In this document: positions 1 through 10,150 of the stretch, piece after piece
How positions within the stretch are numbered: position 1 is the stretch's first letter
Layout of the letters: the number at the start of each line of letters is the position of its first letter
DNA from: Anaeramoeba flamelloides
Taxonomy: Eukaryota > Metamonada > Anaeramoebidae
Assembly: GCA_027625915.1 (NCBI GenBank)
Contig: JANTQA010000008.1
Location: 3,985,001 to 4,049,000, forward strand
Direction: 5' to 3'
DNA length: 64,000 bases
Notes under the pieces: generated by a model
The model's database searches: none
What the model was told of the DNA's origin: nothing
Seen by the model: only the letters and a program-made list of their open reading frames with translations
Position numbers and translations under genes: made by a program

Positions 1-3000
1 ATGTCGGGAAATAATATGTATTTACAAAATCAATACCAACTACAAAATAAAATGAATTCGTCACAAAGCCAACCTACCTTTGAAGATGTAATGATCTTTC
101 TTTTGTTTTTTCATTTTCTTTTTCATTTTCTTTTTTTCTTTTTTTTTGCCTTTTCTTTTTTACGTTTTTCGTTTGATTTTTTTTAATTTTTTTTCTAAAA
201 TAAGACAAGTTTTGAGTAATCTTTTGTTCAACGAAACAAATCTGACAAAAAAATTCTTTCAAAGGTTCCCAACCAACTTTAGTGAAGAAAAATCTTGTGT
301 TACATTTGGTTTGATTTGTTTTTTGTTTTAAGGGATTTGTTTGATCCTTAGATTTTGAAAAATAAATCTCTAACCTACTAGTAACACTTCAAACCTAAAT
401 ATAGTCTCTGATTTAATCTTTTGGTTTGATTTTTCAAAATAGTTAAGAAAAAAAAAAAGAAAAAACAATCAATTTTCTGTTGGTTTTTCACTGACACTTT
501 TTTATTTTATTTGCCCTCACCAAAGTTTAATTAATTGAACTACAGTGCTTTTTCAGTGATGCTATTTAGATTTCCAAAATTTCAAAAGTTGTTTTTCCAT
601 TTTAAATTTTCTTTTTTCAGAAAAAACAATTTTTGGATTTTTGAACAAGTAATTTTCGATCAAACTCTAAACATTCTTTTTTCATTTATTGTATCTTTGA
701 TAAAAAAAAGAATTGTTTGATTCGTTTCTTATTGAAAATATGTTGTGAAAATTGGATCATTTTCACTTAATCACTCATTCTTTTCAAACTTTTACTTACA
801 ATTATTTGATTATTGTATCTTTAAAAAATAAAAAGGAAGACTATTCCAAAAAAAAAAATAATGATGAAAAATTCACATTTCAGAAAAAAGTCACAGATTT
901 CAGAAACAAAAACACAGAAATCTTAACCAAAATTGTTTTCGAAAAAATAGAACCTTCATGTTTGTCTGAAACAAAAACACCCAAAAAATGATGAGTACTC
1001 TTTGTTTTTTTTTTTTCTGGAAAGTCTAACATTCTCGAAATTAACATAAACAAATCTTCTCTATTCTATTAAACGAAACTAATTTGGTGCTTTGAGAAGA
1101 TATTTTGTTAAAAAAAAAAGTTTCAGTGATTTCTATGGATATTTTTCTGAATGATCGATAATATTCTCCAAATTAACATTACCAAATCTTTTTCATTTTA
1201 TTAATAGAAACTAAAATGAGACTTTTCGAAAAGCCTGTTGTTGAAAAAAAGGTTTCAAATTTGAAAATTTCATTTTTTTTATTTTCAAACAAATCCCTTA
1301 ACACTCATTTATTTGTTTCTTCCAAATAAAAACACACAACAAAAATTATTAAATTCCAAAATTGTCTCTCTGATAAATTAGTCAAATTACTCGTGACGAA
1401 CAGATCGGATTTTTCATTTTATGACAAAGAAAGTTAGCAATTTAATTCATATTTTCTCTATTCTTTCTTTGGATAAGCTTAATATTTTTTTAAACAATTT
1501 CAAATTTTGTTAGTTTGTTGTATAAAAAAAATTGTGGAATGTCAAAAAATGTGTTGAACTTTTTTTAATTGCAAGAATAAAGAGATTCACAGAAATAAAT
1601 CAAACCTGGAAAATAATAATTTTTTCGCTATCATAATGTCTACTCTTTTAACTATTATTTCAAAAATTAGCTTCAAATGGTTTAATAATTTGAAATGTAT
1701 GTTCTTTACTTTCAGATTATACCGTTAGTATTCTTGATATTTAAATACATTTTTTTTTTTAGAAGGTTGTTTTAACAAAGTATGATTAAAACGGTTTTTT
1801 ATAAAACCATGGAATTGTGAATAGGTATATTTATTTTTATAAACTGTTTTAGAAATACTTTTGAATAACTTTTACATCCACAGCTTTTTTAAAATGACTC
1901 TAATAGATTTTTTAATAAGATTTTTAATTAACAGATGACAAAAAAATTGAGCCACTGTTTTATAATTGTCAAATAGAAATAAAACTTAAAATTTTTCAAA
2001 TAATTATTCTTATCCTTTTTCACAGATCAAAAAAGATACCTGAAATTAAAATTCCCCAAACTGAAATAATAGCAATTGTTAAGCTCTTTAGGCTAATTTC
2101 ACATGAATATAAAAATAATATCAACAAATCCCAGAATAAGTCAATTTTACAAAGGTTTACAATTAAATCTCAAATTCGGTGAAATTGAACCATGCTTAAA
2201 TTTTGGTTTAATTTGATTTTTAGAGTTCTAATTTTATTCTAATAAATCAATCTAAAATTTTAGATTTTAATTTTTTTTTAACAAGAAGGAAAATATAATT
2301 AAAAAAAAATATTTGAAAATATTAATCTTTTACTGTCATTTTACATCTAAAAATAAATTTGACTCTTTTTTTTTTTTTTTTGTCATCTGCAATTTTTGGA
2401 AATTTCAAATTATATCATTTTTATAAACTCCGATTTTACATCAATAAAATCAGAGTTTATAAATAGTACCAACAACACAATTAGTATTAAATATAAAGGA
2501 TTGCTTCTGAAGGTTATAATTTATAAGATATGAATTTTCCCAAAAAAAAAATTTTTTTCGTATTATCAAGTTTATGAAATTTCTGTGATTTTTCTTATTA
2601 TTTACAATTAAAAAAAGATCTACACATTTTTTTGACATTCCACAATTTTTTTTACCAAATACTAGTGTGATTTTGAGAATGTGTGATAAAAATGTTTCTC
2701 AAGGGTTTCTATAAAACAGTTGATAAGACTTCAATAGACCTATGTTCTGGAATATAATCTAAATTTCAAAAATAGTGGCAGATTTTTCATCAGGAAAAAA
2801 AAAATTTGTTTATTTTTTTTTTAATAATAATGTATTTTAATAAAGTTTTTAGAGATAATAACCAATATAGATTAATAAATAAAAATATAGTGTAATCATT
2901 TTATTTTTTGAAAGACAAGTGAAAAAAGAAAAAAATAATAATAAAAAAGTTTGCCCCTAATTTTGAAATTTGGCTTATAAAAAACCCTTTTGAAAACTCT

Positions 3001-5125
3001 TTTAAAAACTTTTTATTAAATTCAATCATAATATGACATTTAAATACCCCGAATTATTATTCGTTATCTATTTGTTCTCAAGATTAATTTGATTTGTTTA
3101 TAATAATTTTCTTTAATAAAAGAGATTAAAATTTTTTTGTGTTCAATTTTTAACGAGATCTTTTTTGGTATGAAAATGATGTTTTTTTTTTCTTTTTGAA
3201 GTTAAAATTTGTTTTAAAAAAAAAGAGGTTTAGTCTTGATAAAAATTTTGAATTGAATGAAAAATTTATAACTGTATTTTATTTTTTAGAAAATAATGTG
3301 GATCCTTGCCATTTTGTCTATTTTTTATCAATTTTTATTTTAGATCATTTGATCAAAAAAAAATTATTTAGTTTTTTTTTCATTTTTTCGTGACTGGAAA
3401 ATTTTTTGAATAGAATAAATAGATACCAATTCAATCGGTATTGATGTTTCACTTTATTTTATTTGACATTTTACTTCTAGGATTATAATCCAAAAAGAGA
3501 ATATTATCATGAAAATAAAAAAAATTTCATCAGCTTGTTCGAAATACCTTATATAAATACTATATTTTGATATTATTATTTTGACATTAGAATATTTTTA
3601 ATTATTTTTCTTCTCTCTTTTTTAGCTTGATAATTTTTCTTTAATTAATCTTTTCTCTCAATAAATAAATAAATAAATACGAATATAAAAAATCACAATT
3701 TGTTATTTTTTTTATTTATTTTGAAGAGGGTGAATTAATTTCCTCTTACAGCAGTTAGTTTTTTTTTTAATTCAAAAGAATAGAGCAAAATCTTTGATTT
3801 TTCTCTATCCCTGTGAATTCTAGAAAAGTGACGTTAGGTTTTCTTGAGTTTTCTGTTTATTTCAAAAAGTAAAAAAAACCTAACGAAAATCAATACATTT
3901 TACAGATAAGACAGAAAACCCTAATAAAACCGCCTTTAGGTTTTCTTGAGTTTTCTGTTTATTAGGAAAACACATAAATTTTACAGATAAAACAGAAAAC
4001 CCCAAGAAAATCGGGTATCTTTAGATTTTTTTTAATTTGAAAAATAAAAAAAAAAATTATTATATTTTCTTTTTATTTCTCGAATTAAAAAATATCACCA
4101 TTATCCTTTTCAGAATTTAAAAGAATAAAGTAAAATCCTTGATTTTTCTCAATTCTTTTGAATTTTGTAAGAAAAGCTAGGCACTTCACGGTACATCCCT
4201 ACTTTCTAAATTTTTGTTTCGAGAAATTTCAATAAAGAATCATGATTTTCTTTATCATTTACTAACGACAAAATGAAATAATGTGGTTACCATTATTAAA
4301 ATAACATTTACAAAGAAACAGAGAAACAAGTAGTTATTTTTCAAAAATAACTTTATTCAATTATTTTCATAATTTCTTAAAAATAATATTAATAATTATT
4401 GTTTACACATCTATTTTTCTATTTATATAATAATTCACTTAAATAGACACTACGTAATCAACTTACAGCAAAATTACAACAACGGTTTTTAAAATACAAC
4501 GAAGAAACACCAATCAAATTAAAAAAAATTATTAATCAGCAAGCAGAATTAACAACTAAAAACAATGAAGTTAACAATAATTTTAAATATGCCAAAACAG
4601 AAATTGTAAACGATTTTCTTTAATTTTTTTTTTATTATATTCATTCTTTTTTTATAAGAGGCATTTTTTATTTTACTTCAATTCTTTTCCCAGTGTTTTG
4701 GTGAGGTTATATAACAAACGAATTATATTTAAAATTTATATTATTTCTTTCAAAATAATAACAACAATAATAATATATAGCAAAGAATCCAAAAAGAAAC
4801 TAAAAAAAATGAAGAACAAATCAATGCATTAACAGAAAAAATTCAAAGGCTAGAAATCGAAAATCAAGAAATGAATAGCAATAGTTTGGATATTGATAAA
4901 TTGACAGAATCCCCAGATGTTTGGTTTGAACAAATACAATCACTTGAGGCAAAAAATTTTGTATACGCTGATTTAATGTATCATATAAATCAACTTCTTC
5001 ACAAAGGATTAATAGATACAAAGACCTATTTACAAAATATCAGAAATTTGTCAGCAGAACAATATCAAGTGAAACAACATTCGTATAAAATTCAACAAAG
5101 ATTGAAACTGGAAGGTGATTTCTAA
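1..5125 (+). CDS. TSG101/VPS23-like ESCRT-I subunit, 3' part of gene (partial, 3 exons visible)
   Basis: Exons 1..87, 4447..4605 and 4781..5125 join in phase 0 to give the last 196 residues; the gene starts outside the window. ESCRT-I sorts ubiquitinated cargo at endosomes, and VPS23/TSG101 is its core subunit. The first join reads FEDTLRNQL, resembling the SEDTIRASL stretch just before the coiled coil of animal TSG101. Next comes a Glu/Lys/Gln coiled coil, then a C-terminal steadiness box (about 4946-5110) with YADLMYHINQLLHKGLID and YLQNIRNLSAEQYQ, the pattern of the Vps23 core domain. Donors are GTAATG and GTAAAC; acceptors are AAATAG and ATATAG. The N-terminal UEV domain is not in the window. 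The odd feature is the first visible intron, 4,359 bp, against 175 bp for the next. The family call is firm; the exon 1 to exon 2 join rests on phase and resemblance. Confidence 0.8.
328..1301. mobile_element. TTAA-ended non-autonomous TIR element (MITE), copy 1
   Basis: The left end reads TTAAGGGATTTGTTTGA and the right end reads TCAAACAAATCCCTTAA, a perfect 17-base inverted pair 974 bp apart. No transposase-like reading frame lies between them. The TTAA-GGG terminus is shared with the elements at 5994 and 37205. A piggyBac-type origin (TTAA target) is possible but inferred from the flank only. Confidence 0.6.
1030..1255. repeat. Diverged tandem duplication, about 130-bp period
   Basis: Two adjacent segments (about 1030-1125 and 1160-1255) align by eye: both run from ATTCTC-AAATTAACAT through ACAAATCTT and GAAACTAA to a poly-A-then-GTTTCA end. 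The duplication lies inside the TTAA element and looks old. Confidence 0.5.
1521..2653. mobile_element. TIR element of 1.1 kb in the VPS23 intron
   Basis: Terminal inverted repeats of about 50 bp occur at 1521-1572 and 2603-2653. Both contain AAAAATTGTGGAATGTCAAA followed by ATGTGT and a T-rich end, with only a few differences. The interior has no recognisable transposase, so this is probably a non-autonomous DNA element. A small hairpin sits at 2424-2462 (AAACTCCGATTTTA and its near complement). Confidence 0.6.
3720..4200. repeat. Dispersed repeat with palindromic AGGTTTTCTTGAG segments
   Basis: It carries a block like AATTCAAAAGAATAGAGCAA, two copies of TTAGGTTTTCTTGAGTTTTC (about 3837 and 3937), and their complements (AACAGAAAACCC types). 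It ends near GGCACTTCACGGTACATCCC. The same vocabulary recurs near 5330-5710, 14170-14390, 33640-33830, 43990-44240 and 60900-61220. Confidence 0.6.
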
Positions 5126-5329
5126 TTATAATGTGATTTAAATAAAACCATTTTGATACACATCAATATTATTCCTTCTCATATTTTATCTATTCAAATA
5201 TTTATTATTATTATTTTCTTTGGTTATACCATTTATCTTTTTACTTTTATTTTTAATTTATTATTTTTATTTTTTTATAATTTTGAAAAAAATGAAAAAG
5301 AAAAAAAAAAATTTTTTTTTATAATTTTG

Positions 5330-5710
5330 AAGGGAGGAAATTAATTTCCTCTTAAAGCCGTAAGTTTTTCTTTAGTTTTCTGTTTTATTCTGAAAACCAA
5401 TGGATTTTCGTTACGTTTTTTTGAGTTTTCTATTTATTTGTAAAGTGTTCTAAGTTTTTTTGAGGTTTTCTATTTTATTTGGAGAATCAATAGATTTTCG
5501 AAATAAAATAGTAAACCTCAATAAACCTAGAACACTTCACAGAAAAAAAAAAAAAGGAAAATTAAATAAAACCGCCGTTATTTTTTCCTGAATTTAAAAG
5601 CATTGAGAAAAATCTTTGATTTTACTTTATTCTTTTGAATTATGAAAAAGCTAGGAACTCTACCGCACTTGAAGGCACTTCACGGTACTTCCCTAATTTC
5701 TAAATTTTTG
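5330..5710. repeat. Palindromic dispersed repeat, second copy
   Basis: It begins AGGGAGGAAATTAATTTCCT, continues with inverted segments (AAGTGTTCTAAGTTTTTTTG against AAACCTAGAACACTT), and ends with GGCACTTCACGGTACTTCCC. It closely matches the layout of the copy in the VPS23 intron, but in places it uses the GTGTTCTAAG variant that also occurs at 60960-61020. Confidence 0.6.
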
Positions 5711-5993
5711 TTTCGAGAAATTTTAATCAAGAATAATAATACGCTTTACCATTAACAAATGGAATGATAAATAATGATCCTTTATTTTGAATAATATCTA
5801 AAGATATTATTCTGAGTGTTTTTGTTGATTTGAATTAATTCTTTAATCGAAATTATTCGATTTTCTTTAGTGGATTAGCAACCCTGTTAAATCTAATCGA
5901 TATATTCTATAATTTCCAGATTAGAATGGTTTGTACATAAGTTGCAAGATTTTGTTTTTGTTTTATTCTTATCATAAATATAAGAATATCTAT

Positions 5994-6947
5994 TTAAGGG
6001 ACTAGTCTCAATTAATTTTTTTTTTGACCAATTTCTAAATATGGAATCCTTATCGAGAAATATGTTTAAAATTGATAAAAAAATAGGTTTTTTCGATGTT
6101 AGAACTTTTAGTTCTTGTTTTTTTTTTAAAAAAAGTTTTATAATTAGTCAAAAAAAGTGTATTTAAAAAACTTTTTTTTTAAAAATATAATTAACTGATG
6201 AGAATTTTTTGATTAATTTTGGATTTAATTATTTTCTCAAAATTAATATTTATTCTCATTTTGAAAAAATGAAAAATAATTTAAAACTGGTGAATATTTT
6301 CTTATTAACTTCTTTTTATCCAACTTGAATCTATAAAGAACCCAATTTGTTTTATCAATAATTACTTTTTAAAAAAATAGTTCTTATTCATTTCTTTTAT
6401 TTTTTTTTGGACTCTGTCAAAAACTTTTGGAATGGTAATTTGGGAATACTTAAAAAAACTTCAAATTCAACAAAAAAAAAGATTATAAACTCAAAAAGTA
6501 GATTCAGGAAAAAAAAAAAGAACAGCACAAGGAAAAGAAACAAATCTTTTATTTTGAGTAAAGCATATATTGCATATTTTTTTCGAATCAAATTGTTTTT
6601 TTATGCAAATCCAAAAAAAAGCTTTTCAGGTTTATTTTTCAAATTATTTTTTGTACTGTCTTCGACAAACACAACAAGGTTTTGCTTTCTTGCTCATATT
6701 TTTTTTTATTTTTTGTATTTTTGCGAAAAGTTGAAAAAAAGCAACTTTCAATAAAGTGAAAAAAATGAAAAAATTTTTTATTTCTATAAAAACCATAACT
6801 AAATTTAATGAATGTAATTTAGCGAGATTTCATTAATATACTAAGAAGTTTTTCACTTTGATTTGAAATCTAAGTAATTGGCAAAAAAAAATTTCTTAAT
6901 CTCTATTAAATTTACCTAAAAAAAATTAATAGAGACTAGTCCCTTAA
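5994..6947. mobile_element. TTAA-ended MITE, 954-bp long form
   Basis: The left end is TTAAGGGACTAGTCTC and the right end is GAGACTAGTCCCTTAA, a perfect inverted pair; the inversion continues imperfectly to about 32 bases on each side. TTAA may be the duplicated target. The reading frames inside (6397-6754) are Lys/Phe-rich and resemble no transposase. The shorter element at 37205-37384 shares both of its ends. Confidence 0.7.
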
Positions 6948-7451
6948 ATAATTTGTGAAATTTCTTAGTTTAAAAATGGAAGTCAAACACTTCCATTTTT
7001 AAATATTTTTTTGTTTTTAGGTATTTTATAATTTGAGAAATGGAAAGAAAATTTCATAAATTTTCTTTATATTTCTCAAATTTTTAAAAAACTGCTGTTA
7101 GCTTTTCCAGAATTTAAACTTATGATTAACTATCACTACTATTACTTTACCAAAAAAATTACACCGTTTTCCATTGTTGATTTTTTGAAATCTGTTATAT
7201 TATGAATGCTGGTTTGTTTTTAAGATTCATTTTAAAATCTTAATCATTTAATTGGGAAATCCAATTCATAATATTTTTGTTGTAATAAACTTTCATATTA
7301 ATTTAATGTTTCAGTATATGTATATAATTATAAATTAAAAAAAAAATAAATAAAAAAAAATTTTTTTATTATATTCCAAAAATAAAGTTAATAATTAAAA
7401 CCAAAAAAATCTCAGAATATTTTTTTTTAATTTCTTAAAAAATATATAATC

Positions 7452-9422
7452 TCACCATTTTCTAAGTGAACTTATAAATTTTTTATTTGCAGAATGGGAA
7501 TTTCCAATCACTATTTTTTCTTCAAGGTTTAGTACACCATTTTTATTTTGCGTTGATGATGTGCTTTTTTTTGAAGATGAAGTTTTCACACCATACATTT
7601 TTGCAATTTCTTCTCTTCTTCTTTTATTTTCTTCCATTTTTTTTTGTTCATATAAACTTAATTTTTTTTCTACTTTTTTTTCAGATTTATTATTCTTATT
7701 TAAAGAGGCTAATTCGTCATCATATTCTCTTAATTTTGGATCATTTCTTTGGTGTTCTTCGATTCTATATGAATAATAATCCGAGTAGTCATCCATTTTA
7801 GGTTTGTTTCTTCTTGAATTGTGACTGCGTTGTTCTGAAGACGATGAATATCTCTCATTTCTAGAAGATTTATAGTCATCAGAATAATTTGATCTACGGT
7901 TATTATATCGATAGTTATCTCTATCTCGGCCTCTATCCCTATCCCTATCCCTATCTCTAGATCTGTATCTGTCCCTATCTTGATTGCTGCCTCTATCTCG
8001 ATCTCTATCTCTATATCTGTCTCTATCTCTGCCCCTATCTCTATCTCGGTCTCTGCCATAATCCCTAGATGTATACCTATCATTATATCTTTCCCGCCCC
8101 CTTTCCCTCTCTTTCCCTTCCCCTTTTCCTTTTCCTTTTTCATTTTCATTTTCATTTTCATTTTTTTTCTTTTTATTTATGTATTTTTCTCTATACCTAT
8201 TTCTTCTTCTTTGTTTTTGATAACCCTTTTTTTCTTGTATTATGTTTGTGGTTGTACTTTCCCCAATCTTTTTCTTATTTTCTTCTTTTTTTGTTGATTG
8301 GCTATTAATTTCTTCAGAATTTGAAACTATTGGAGTTTTACGTTTTCTTGTTGTTTTGAATTCCAAACTGAAATTATTTGAAGTAATTTTGTCAATTGTA
8401 GGTTTTTTAGTGTTATTCTTTGAATTATCATTGTTTTTTTTCTCAGTGTTTGAGGTATATTTTTGAAATTTATTTGGGTTTTCATTTAATCGATTAGGCG
8501 AATTTGATCTGGATTTAGAACGGGAACGAGAAGAAATACGAGACTGTGGTTTAGAATTTGAATATGAACTGAATCGTGTATAAGAAGGAGAACGGGAACG
8601 GGAACGAGAACGAGAACGAGAACGAGAATAGGATCTTGATCTTGATCTTGATTTTTGATAATTTGATGATTTATAATTTTTCTCAGAATCAGAATTTGAA
8701 TCGGAACTTAGACTCCACCTCCTATTTCTTCTTTTCTCATCCTCACTTTGTTCCGAATTTGATTTGGACCTTGATTTGGACCTTGATTTGGATCTTGATT
8801 TGGTTTTTGTTTTGTATTTTGATTTTGATTGGGATTTTGGGTGTTTGCTTCTTTCTGGGCCTACCTCTTTCTTTCTTTTTTCGATTGGATCATTTTTTGG
8901 ATAATCAGATTTTGCAATCTGGTGACGAAATTCGATTTGCATTTTGGGACTAATTTGGGGTAAAAGAAGATCAAAATGCCTTTTTTTGAATAACAAATCA
9001 CGTATAAACTGTGACAAGGTGATTGTTCCTGAATTCTTGCCTCCTAAAACCAATTCACGATGGTCGTTTAAATAAGGACCCAACCAGGACAACAAAAGTT
9101 TTGATTGAAGGACTAAACGCAAATATAGCGCACCAAGCGCTGTAAGATATGGCGATCTTTTGGAAGTCAAAATTGAACGCATTTGTCTCTTCGTAAGCCG
9201 CAATTTGTGAAGTTTAAAGAGAAGACAAAAGCCAGACGTTGGTTGACGAGAACCTGTTTGCCAAATGCTTAACGTGTGGACTGATTCAACAATCTTATTT
9301 ACAACCTGTTCAAAATTTGTAATGTCTCCCAAGGATTTGAAATATCTACTTGTTTGAATTGGTAGCAAATGTGGCCTTGGAATGTTCATTGTTTTTTTAT
9401 TCCCTCTTAATTCTAAGCTCAT
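7452..9422 (-). CDS. PRPF38B-like pre-mRNA splicing factor with RS/RD tail
   Basis: A single-exon 656-residue protein. Residues about 5-180 match the PRP38 family: GNKKTMNIPR near the N-terminus, then ICL-type helices with GSRQPTSGFCLLFKLHKLRLTKRQ and SPYLTALGALYLRLVL, as in human PRPF38B (GNEKTMNLNP, SAFCLLYKL, SPYIRALGFMYIR). PRP38 proteins join the spliceosome at the B-complex stage and help its catalytic activation in the nucleus. After the domain come SR dipeptides (about 195-310), a Lys/Asn-rich linker and a long RD/DR dipeptide tract (about 430-540), which in SR-type proteins mediates phosphorylation-dependent contacts. The C-terminal Lys/Glu helix ends AKMYG. The start at 9422 is the first Met before the conserved GNKKTM. 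The stop is TGA. Confidence 0.9.
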   Translation of the reverse strand: MSLELRGNKKTMNIPRPHLLPIQTSRYFKSLGDITNFEQVVNKIVESVHTLSIWQTGSRQPTSGFCLLFKLHKLRLTKRQMRSILTSKRSPYLTALGALYLRLVLQSKLLLSWLGPYLNDHRELVLGGKNSGTITLSQFIRDLLFKKRHFDLLLPQISPKMQIEFRHQIAKSDYPKNDPIEKRKKEVGPERSKHPKSQSKSKYKTKTKSRSKSRSKSRSKSNSEQSEDEKRRNRRWSLSSDSNSDSEKNYKSSNYQKSRSRSRSYSRSRSRSRSRSRSPSYTRFSSYSNSKPQSRISSRSRSKSRSNSPNRLNENPNKFQKYTSNTEKKNNDNSKNNTKKPTIDKITSNNFSLEFKTTRKRKTPIVSNSEEINSQSTKKEENKKKIGESTTTNIIQEKKGYQKQRRRNRYREKYINKKKKNENENENEKGKGKGEGKERERGRERYNDRYTSRDYGRDRDRDRGRDRDRYRDRDRDRGSNQDRDRYRSRDRDRDRDRGRDRDNYRYNNRRSNYSDDYKSSRNERYSSSSEQRSHNSRRNKPKMDDYSDYYSYRIEEHQRNDPKLREYDDELASLNKNNKSEKKVEKKLSLYEQKKMEENKRRREEIAKMYGVKTSSSKKSTSSTQNKNGVLNLEEKIVIGNSHSANKKFISSLRKW

Positions 9423-9829
9423 TTTTTTCGTTCAATCTTAAGATATAATTTTAGAAAAAATGATTTGCTTTGAGATTTTTTTCAGATTTGTAATTGTCAA
9501 TTATTCATTTCTAAATTGAATTTGTTATGAAAATTCTTTCAAATGAAAAAATCTGTGACAATTTGTATAAATAACAAAAACCCATTCTTTTCTTATGTAA
9601 TTGAAAACATAAAACTCTTTTCATGTAACTTCAACAAATCCAAAATCAAATAAAATGAATTTATTTAGTAAAAGCTTTTCAACACTTAGACCTTGTTTTT
9701 CAAACAAAATAAAACACCTTTTGTCATGAGCATAGTTGATCTCTTTTGATATTTAAATAATTTGTTGAACATTTTTTAAAACAAAGCTAATTAAAAAAAA
9801 AATGTAAAAACTATGTCAAAAATTATTGG

Positions 9830-10150
9830 ATTACATTTCTCAAACAAATCTCTCTTTCAAAGATCAAAGAAATTTCATTCTAAACCAATGGGGGTTTTAT
9901 ATAATTGTCCTTATTGCTTTAGTAACATTAGAAAAACACCGTTTTACCAAGTGACTATAGATCTTTGAACAAAAAAAAAATTGTCAAAAAAATTACGTTT
10001 TAGATGTAAATTAAAAAATAATAAAGTAAAAAGGTAAAAATGTTTTAAGATGATTTCAATTTTGAAAATTTCCAAAATAAATTTTTTCTTCAAATATCTA
10101 TCGAACTTTTAAACATATCAAGCAAATTCGCTATAACTGGACTAAAATTA
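9830..10150. repeat. Degenerate copy of the 29250-29955 element (right half)
   Basis: It shares with 29640-29920, in the same order, GATCAAAGA, TTTTACCAAGTGACTAT, ATGATTTCAAT, and AAATATCTAT followed by CTTTTAAACA. No TIR is recognisable, so this looks like an old truncated copy. Confidence 0.55.

Larger units (their letters stand above)
88..4446 (+). other. Giant intron of the VPS23 gene
   Basis: This 4.36-kb stretch starts GTAATG and ends AAATAG, with phase 0 on both sides. It is extremely AT-rich and I see no convincing exon in it; the short reading frames at 146-331, 535-720, 752-991, 2450-2638 and 3196-3393 are homopolymer-rich and family-free. It contains a TTAA-ended element (328..1301), a second TIR element (1521..2653) and part of a dispersed repeat (about 3720-4200). 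Confidence 0.65.
5126..7451. other. Intergenic region between VPS23 and the PRPF38B-like gene
   Basis: No gene is visible. It holds a copy of the palindromic dispersed repeat (about 5330-5710), a TTAA-ended element (5994-6947), and two small hairpins just after it (about 6971-7002, AATGGAAG/CTTCCATT, and about 7034-7085). Reading frames at 5153-5344, 6397-6591 and 6407-6754 are low-complexity and are not accepted as genes. The two flanking genes converge here. Confidence 0.6.

Noticed and set aside
752..991. 79-codon plus-strand frame in the VPS23 intron
   Set aside because: It is Lys/Phe filler inside a TIR element, with no splice-compatible signal or homology.
6407..6754. 115-codon plus-strand frame
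   Set aside because: It lies inside the 954-bp MITE, is Lys/Phe/Ser-rich from A/T runs and lacks transposase motifs.
7487..8953. Several open frames on both strands within the PRPF38B-like gene
   Set aside because: They are shadows of the RS/RD dipeptide repeats and low-complexity codons of the real minus-strand gene.
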